Source: Bordetella parapertussis (GTDB lineage Bacteria > Pseudomonadota > Gammaproteobacteria > Burkholderiales > Burkholderiaceae_B). Taken from it: a DNA stretch of 64,000 nucleotides. The notes under the pieces are model-generated. The model did not search any database. It worked only from the letters and a program-made list of their open reading frames with translations, and had not been told where the DNA came from. The translations under genes and the position numbers were made by a program. Location of the stretch: the NCBI GenBank assembly GCA_945897365.1, contig CAMDFD010000001.1:62001-126000 (forward strand), written 5' to 3'. This document shows, piece by piece, positions 60,433 through 64,000 of the stretch (its first letter is position 1; every line of letters begins with the position of its first letter).

Positions 60433-61314
60433 ATGACCCAAGCACTGTATCAATCCAGTATTCAATCCCTTCCGCTTCTTGCGCGCGGCAAAGTGCGCGA
60501 CATGTATGCGGTGGGCGAAGACAAGCTTTTGATTGTCGCGAGTGATCGCATCTCCGCGTTTGATGTGATTCTTGATGACCCGATCCCCGGCAAGGGGCAG
60601 GTCCTCAAGGAGCTCACTGACTTTTGGTTGGAAAAGCTCGCACATGTGTTGCCCAATCACTCAACAGGGATTAACCCCGAGGATGTGGTCGCGACCAATG
60701 AGCGCGATCAGGTCGTTGGACGCGCTGTCGTGGTCAAACGTCTCAAGCCCATCATGGTCGAGGCGGTTGCCCGCGGCTATTTGATTGGTTCCGGTTGGAA
60801 AGATTATCAAGCGACAGGCTCGGTCTGCGGCATTCAGTTGCCCCCCGGTCTCAAGCAGGCTGGTAAATTACCTCAGCCGCTTTTTACGCCAGCCGCCAAA
60901 GCTGAGATGGGCTTGCATGATGAAAATGTGGACTTCGCGCATGTCATCAAAGAAGTCGGTCAAGAAATGGCTGAACGTATTCGCGACGTGACGTTGCGTC
61001 TGTATTCTGAGGCTGCGAGCTTTGCCGCAATCAAGGGCATCATGATCGCGGACACAAAGTTTGAATTTGGTCTCGACGCGCACGGTACGCTGCATTTGAT
61101 GGACGAGGTGTTGACACCCGATTCCTCACGTTTTTGGCCTGCGGATGGTTACAGCGAGGGTATCAGTCCTCCCTCGTTTGACAAGCAGTTCGTCCGTGAT
61201 TGGCTCGAGACGCAAGACTGGGGCAAAACGCCTCCCGCACCGCGTCTACCCGCTGACGTGATTGCGAAAACTGCGGCTAAATACCGCGAAGCCCTTGATC
61301 GTTTGACCGCCTAA
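60433..61314 (+). CDS. purC: SAICAR synthase PurC
   Basis: A 293-residue enzyme of purine synthesis that joins CAIR and aspartate. LLARGKVRDMYAVGEDKLLIVASDRISAFD, given in parts as GKVRDMYAV and SDRISAFDV, is the ATP-site start, and LMDEVLTPDSSRFWP is the signature. The form is of the longer type found in many betaproteobacteria. It begins the purC-purE-purK row. Confidence 0.96.
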   Translation: MTQALYQSSIQSLPLLARGKVRDMYAVGEDKLLIVASDRISAFDVILDDPIPGKGQVLKELTDFWLEKLAHVLPNHSTGINPEDVVATNERDQVVGRAVVVKRLKPIMVEAVARGYLIGSGWKDYQATGSVCGIQLPPGLKQAGKLPQPLFTPAAKAEMGLHDENVDFAHVIKEVGQEMAERIRDVTLRLYSEAASFAAIKGIMIADTKFEFGLDAHGTLHLMDEVLTPDSSRFWPADGYSEGISPPSFDKQFVRDWLETQDWGKTPPAPRLPADVIAKTAAKYREALDRLTA

Positions 61315-61352
61315 TCGACTCACTGTCCAATTTTCATTCCCAAGGCTTTGAT

Positions 61353-61859
61353 ATGACCTCTTTATCTTCTGCTGGTGCACCAATCGTTGGTGTCATTATG
61401 GGTTCGTCCAGCGATTGGGAAGTCATGCAACATGCGGTCAATATGCTAGGTGATTTTGGTGTGCCCTGCGAGGCTCGGGTGATTTCCGCGCATCGGATGC
61501 CACTCGATATGGCGGAGTATGGCGCACAGGCAGCCGCACGCGGCTTGCGCGGCATTATTGCCGGTGCGGGTGGTGCAGCCCATCTGCCAGGCATGATGGC
61601 AGCGCTCACCGAAATCCCTGTGTTTGGTGTGCCAGTACCCTCCAAGTATTTGCGAGGCGAGGATTCTCTTTTGTCCATCGTGCAAATGCCCAAGGGTGTT
61701 CCGGTGGCAACCTTTGCAATCGGCGAAGCGGGCGCAGCCAATGCCGCCTTGCACGTGATTGCAACACTCGCGACGACCGATGCCGCCTTGCGTGAAAAGC
61801 TCATCGCCTTCCGTGCACGCCAGACTGAGGCGGCACGTGCCATGCGGGTGCCCCTGTGA
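61353..61859 (+). CDS. purE: N5-carboxyaminoimidazole ribonucleotide mutase PurE
   Basis: A 168-residue enzyme that shifts the carboxyl group of N5-CAIR to give CAIR. VIMGSSSDWEVM, SAHRMP and AGAGGAAHLPGM are the phosphate- and active-site motifs. The purK start overlaps its stop as GTGA, in line with their consecutive reactions. Confidence 0.96.
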   Translation: MTSLSSAGAPIVGVIMGSSSDWEVMQHAVNMLGDFGVPCEARVISAHRMPLDMAEYGAQAAARGLRGIIAGAGGAAHLPGMMAALTEIPVFGVPVPSKYLRGEDSLLSIVQMPKGVPVATFAIGEAGAANAALHVIATLATTDAALREKLIAFRARQTEAARAMRVPL

Positions 61860-63013
61860 TTGCACCGGGTGAGTGGCTCGGTCTATTGGGGGGCGGTCAG
61901 TTAGGCCGCATGTTCTGTCATGCTGCGCAGTCTCTTGGCTATCGAGTCGCGGTATTAGATCCTGCGCAAGAAGGTCCTGCGGCCTCGGTTGCTGACATGC
62001 ATATCCAAGCGGACTACGATGATGAAACGGCGCTGATCAAATTGGCGCAACGCTGCCGGGCCGTGACCACCGAGTTTGAAAACGTTCCCGCTCAAAGTTT
62101 GCTGACACTGGCCGCGCATTGTCGCGTGACACCCGGTTCGCATGCGGTCGAGATTGTTCAGGATCGCATTGCAGAAAAAGCGTTTATCGTTAGTCAGGGC
62201 GTCGCCGTCGCACCGTATGCCGCGATCCGGGCGGAGTCAGACTTGCGCGCAGTAGGTGCGCATTTATTCCCCGGTATTTTAAAAGTCGCTCGCCTCGGAT
62301 ATGACGGTAAAGGCCAGGCGCGCGTGCGCTCGCTCGAGGAAGCGTTGAAAGCGTTCGCTGAGTGTGGTGGCGTGCCTTGCGTGCTCGAAGCCATGCTCGA
62401 TCTCAAAGAAGAGCTCTCGGTTGTATTGGCGCGTGGATTAGATGGTCAGTGCGCGGTATTCCCGGTCGCACGCAACGTCCACGAACAAGGTATTTTGGCC
62501 GTGACGACCGTCGACACGCAAGCGGTTGCGATGACGGCGCGTGCAACTGAAGCGGCCTTGGCCATCGCGCAAGGCCTCAAATACGAAGGTGTGCTGTGTG
62601 TAGAGTTTTTTGTGTTGGGCGATGGCCAGTTGCTTGTCAATGAAATCGCACCGCGTCCTCATAACAGTGGTCATTTCAGCATGAATGCGTGCGTGACGAG
62701 CCAGTTCGAACAGCAGGCGCGTGTCATGGTAGGTTTGCCCCTTGGCAGCACGCGTTTGCTCACCCCTGCGGTGATGCTCAATATTTTGGGTGATGTCTGG
62801 TATCCTGGCATAGATGATCGACAAGCTGAGCCCAATTGGCAGGATGTCTTAGCCGTGCCGGGTGCATCTTTGCATCTCTATGGCAAGCGCGAAGCGCGTC
62901 GTGCGCGCAAGATGGGTCATGTCAATTGCACAGGTGCGACGCTTACTGAGGCGGTCTCACATGCCAATCAAGTGGTGCAGGTTTTGCGTTTGCCCGTTGC
63001 GGCAACGCTTTAA
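61856..63013 (+). CDS. purK: N5-carboxyaminoimidazole ribonucleotide synthase PurK
   Basis: A 385-residue ATP-grasp enzyme making N5-CAIR from AIR, bicarbonate and ATP. The start is GTG at 61856, coupled to purE. LGLLGGGQLGRMFCHAAQ is the family opening, and VNEIAPRPHNSGHFS the metal and ATP site. Length is normal. Sua5 follows after 12 bases. Confidence 0.95.
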   Translation: MIAPGEWLGLLGGGQLGRMFCHAAQSLGYRVAVLDPAQEGPAASVADMHIQADYDDETALIKLAQRCRAVTTEFENVPAQSLLTLAAHCRVTPGSHAVEIVQDRIAEKAFIVSQGVAVAPYAAIRAESDLRAVGAHLFPGILKVARLGYDGKGQARVRSLEEALKAFAECGGVPCVLEAMLDLKEELSVVLARGLDGQCAVFPVARNVHEQGILAVTTVDTQAVAMTARATEAALAIAQGLKYEGVLCVEFFVLGDGQLLVNEIAPRPHNSGHFSMNACVTSQFEQQARVMVGLPLGSTRLLTPAVMLNILGDVWYPGIDDRQAEPNWQDVLAVPGASLHLYGKREARRARKMGHVNCTGATLTEAVSHANQVVQVLRLPVAATL

Positions 63014-63025
63014 CGCGGTGGCTCA

Positions 63026-64000
63026 GTGACAACAGCCTCTGATCGCGAAATCAATCACGCTGCGCAGGTGTTGCTTCAAGGCGGCTTGGTCGCCTTTCCA
63101 ACCGAGACAGTGTATGGGCTCGGTGCGGACGCGGAGAGTCGCGAGGCGGTAGAGCGGATTTATCAAGCCAAGGGTCGACCCTCTAATCATCCGGTGATTG
63201 TGCATGTGGCCCCCGAGGCGGACTTGTCTTATTGGGCGGCTTCGGTGCCAGATGAAGCGCGCGTCCTGATTGATGCATTTTGGCCAGGGCCTTTGACCTT
63301 GATTCTCAAGCGTGCTGCACATATCTCCGATGTGGTGAGTGGCGGTCAGGATAGCGTGGGTCTGCGTTGCCCTTCGCATCCTGTTGCACAAAGACTGATT
63401 CGTGCGTTTGCTGCGGGTAAGCCCTCGGGTCAGGGTGGCATCGCGGGGCCTTCTGCGAATAAATTCGGTCAAGTCTCGCCTACTCAAGCTTCACACGTAC
63501 GAGATGAGTTTCCCGAACTTGTCGCTGCAGACATGCTAATCCTTGAGGGTGGTTCTAGCGAAGTTGGCATTGAGTCGACCATTATTGATCTGTCGCGTCT
63601 GAGTCAAGGGGTCGGTCCTGTCCTGTTGCGCCCAGGCTACGTGACGACGAAACAAATCTCGCAGGTACTGGATAGGCCTGTTTCCCAACCAGATGCACAG
63701 GCACCCCGTGTATCGGGTGCGCTCAAGTCACATTACGCGCCTCAAACCCCGATCAAACTTGTCACTCGAACAGGGATCATGTCCGCTGCGCTGCAACAGC
63801 TGTCGCATACAACGAAAAAAATAGTGTGTGTCACACACAGCATCGATCAAGATTCACATCCTCAGCATGAAAGCATTGAGTGGGTTTCAATGCCTACTCA
63901 GCCTCAGGCGTATGGATATGCCCTATATGCAACGCTGCGTGCGTTAGATCAGAATCATTATGCTTTTATGCTGTGGGAAGATGTGCCAGATACTCCCGAA
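63026..64000 (+). CDS. tsaC: Threonylcarbamoyl-AMP synthase (Sua5/YciO/YrdC family), partial
   Basis: The window ends inside this gene; 325 codons are visible from a GTG at 63026. The YrdC core has LVAFPTETVYGLGADA, KGRPSNHPVIVHV, FWPGPLTLILKR and STIIDLS. The C-terminal Sua5 domain begins near residue 215 (RVSGALKSHYAPQTP), so this is the long Sua5 form and not the short TsaC. It makes threonylcarbamoyl-AMP for the t6A base of tRNAs reading ANN codons. A weak GGTGG lies before the start. Confidence 0.93.
   Translation, partial: MTTASDREINHAAQVLLQGGLVAFPTETVYGLGADAESREAVERIYQAKGRPSNHPVIVHVAPEADLSYWAASVPDEARVLIDAFWPGPLTLILKRAAHISDVVSGGQDSVGLRCPSHPVAQRLIRAFAAGKPSGQGGIAGPSANKFGQVSPTQASHVRDEFPELVAADMLILEGGSSEVGIESTIIDLSRLSQGVGPVLLRPGYVTTKQISQVLDRPVSQPDAQAPRVSGALKSHYAPQTPIKLVTRTGIMSAALQQLSHTTKKIVCVTHSIDQDSHPQHESIEWVSMPTQPQAYGYALYATLRALDQNHYAFMLWEDVPDTPE

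Overview
The window reads as a chromosomal segment of a betaproteobacterium in the order Burkholderiales, most like the Alcaligenaceae and relatives. The evidence is gene order: queA-tgt-yajC-secD-secF, miaB-phoH-ybeY-corC-lnt, and tkt-gap-pgk near fba-purC-purE-purK-sua5 are arrangements typical of that group. The assignment rests on protein families and synteny seen by eye; no search was run.

Layout. 1-3.8 kb: the end of a peroxiredoxin, two MFS transporters and a DUF457 membrane protein. 3.9-5.0 kb: an AAA/DUF4143 ATPase behind an array of inverted repeats. 5.1-12.0 kb: a catabolic/uptake locus with a six-gene minus-strand operon (AtuA/DUF1446 protein, DUF4387 protein, two ABC permeases, a Tat-type binding protein and a NitT/TauT-type ATPase), controlled by a divergent GntR/UTRA regulator that is followed by an SMP-30-type lactonase. 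12.0-13.7 kb: a patch of decayed DNA with pieces of a DUF4143 ATPase, a Fic protein and a glycosyltransferase, plus an intact VapBC-type toxin-antitoxin pair with a 33-bp palindromic operator.

13.8-27.7 kb: a surface-glycan locus. It holds a PAPS module (cysNC, a CysD with about 190 extra N-terminal residues, cysQ), galE, a QueC-like PP-loop enzyme, a DegT aminotransferase, a cupin-like protein, GT4 and GT2 glycosyltransferases, a polysaccharide pyruvyl transferase, an unknown GT-A-like protein, a small methyltransferase and RfaH. Tight overlaps from the PP-loop gene to the pyruvyl transferase imply one transcript. No flippase, polymerase, exporter or sulfotransferase lies inside the window.

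27.7-64 kb is mostly core genome: tRNA-Ala/Glu/Asp, a FemAB-like acyltransferase, lnt, corC, ybeY, phoH, miaB, secF, secD, yajC, tgt, queA, dacB, an unknown secreted protein joined to an orphan FecCD permease, ubiD, an aminotransferase, a FAD-oxidase-like protein, maeB, a barstar-like protein, rsmE, tkt, gap, pgk, a DHCW cupin, cbpA-cbpM-mogA, a methyltransferase, fba, purC, purE, purK and the start of sua5/tsaC.

The least explained parts are the PP-loop/aminotransferase/cupin cassette beside a PAPS module, the CysD extension, the AtuA/DUF4387 transport locus, and the mosaic around vapBC where the toxin's C-terminal tail appears to be read from the antisense strand of a dead fic gene.
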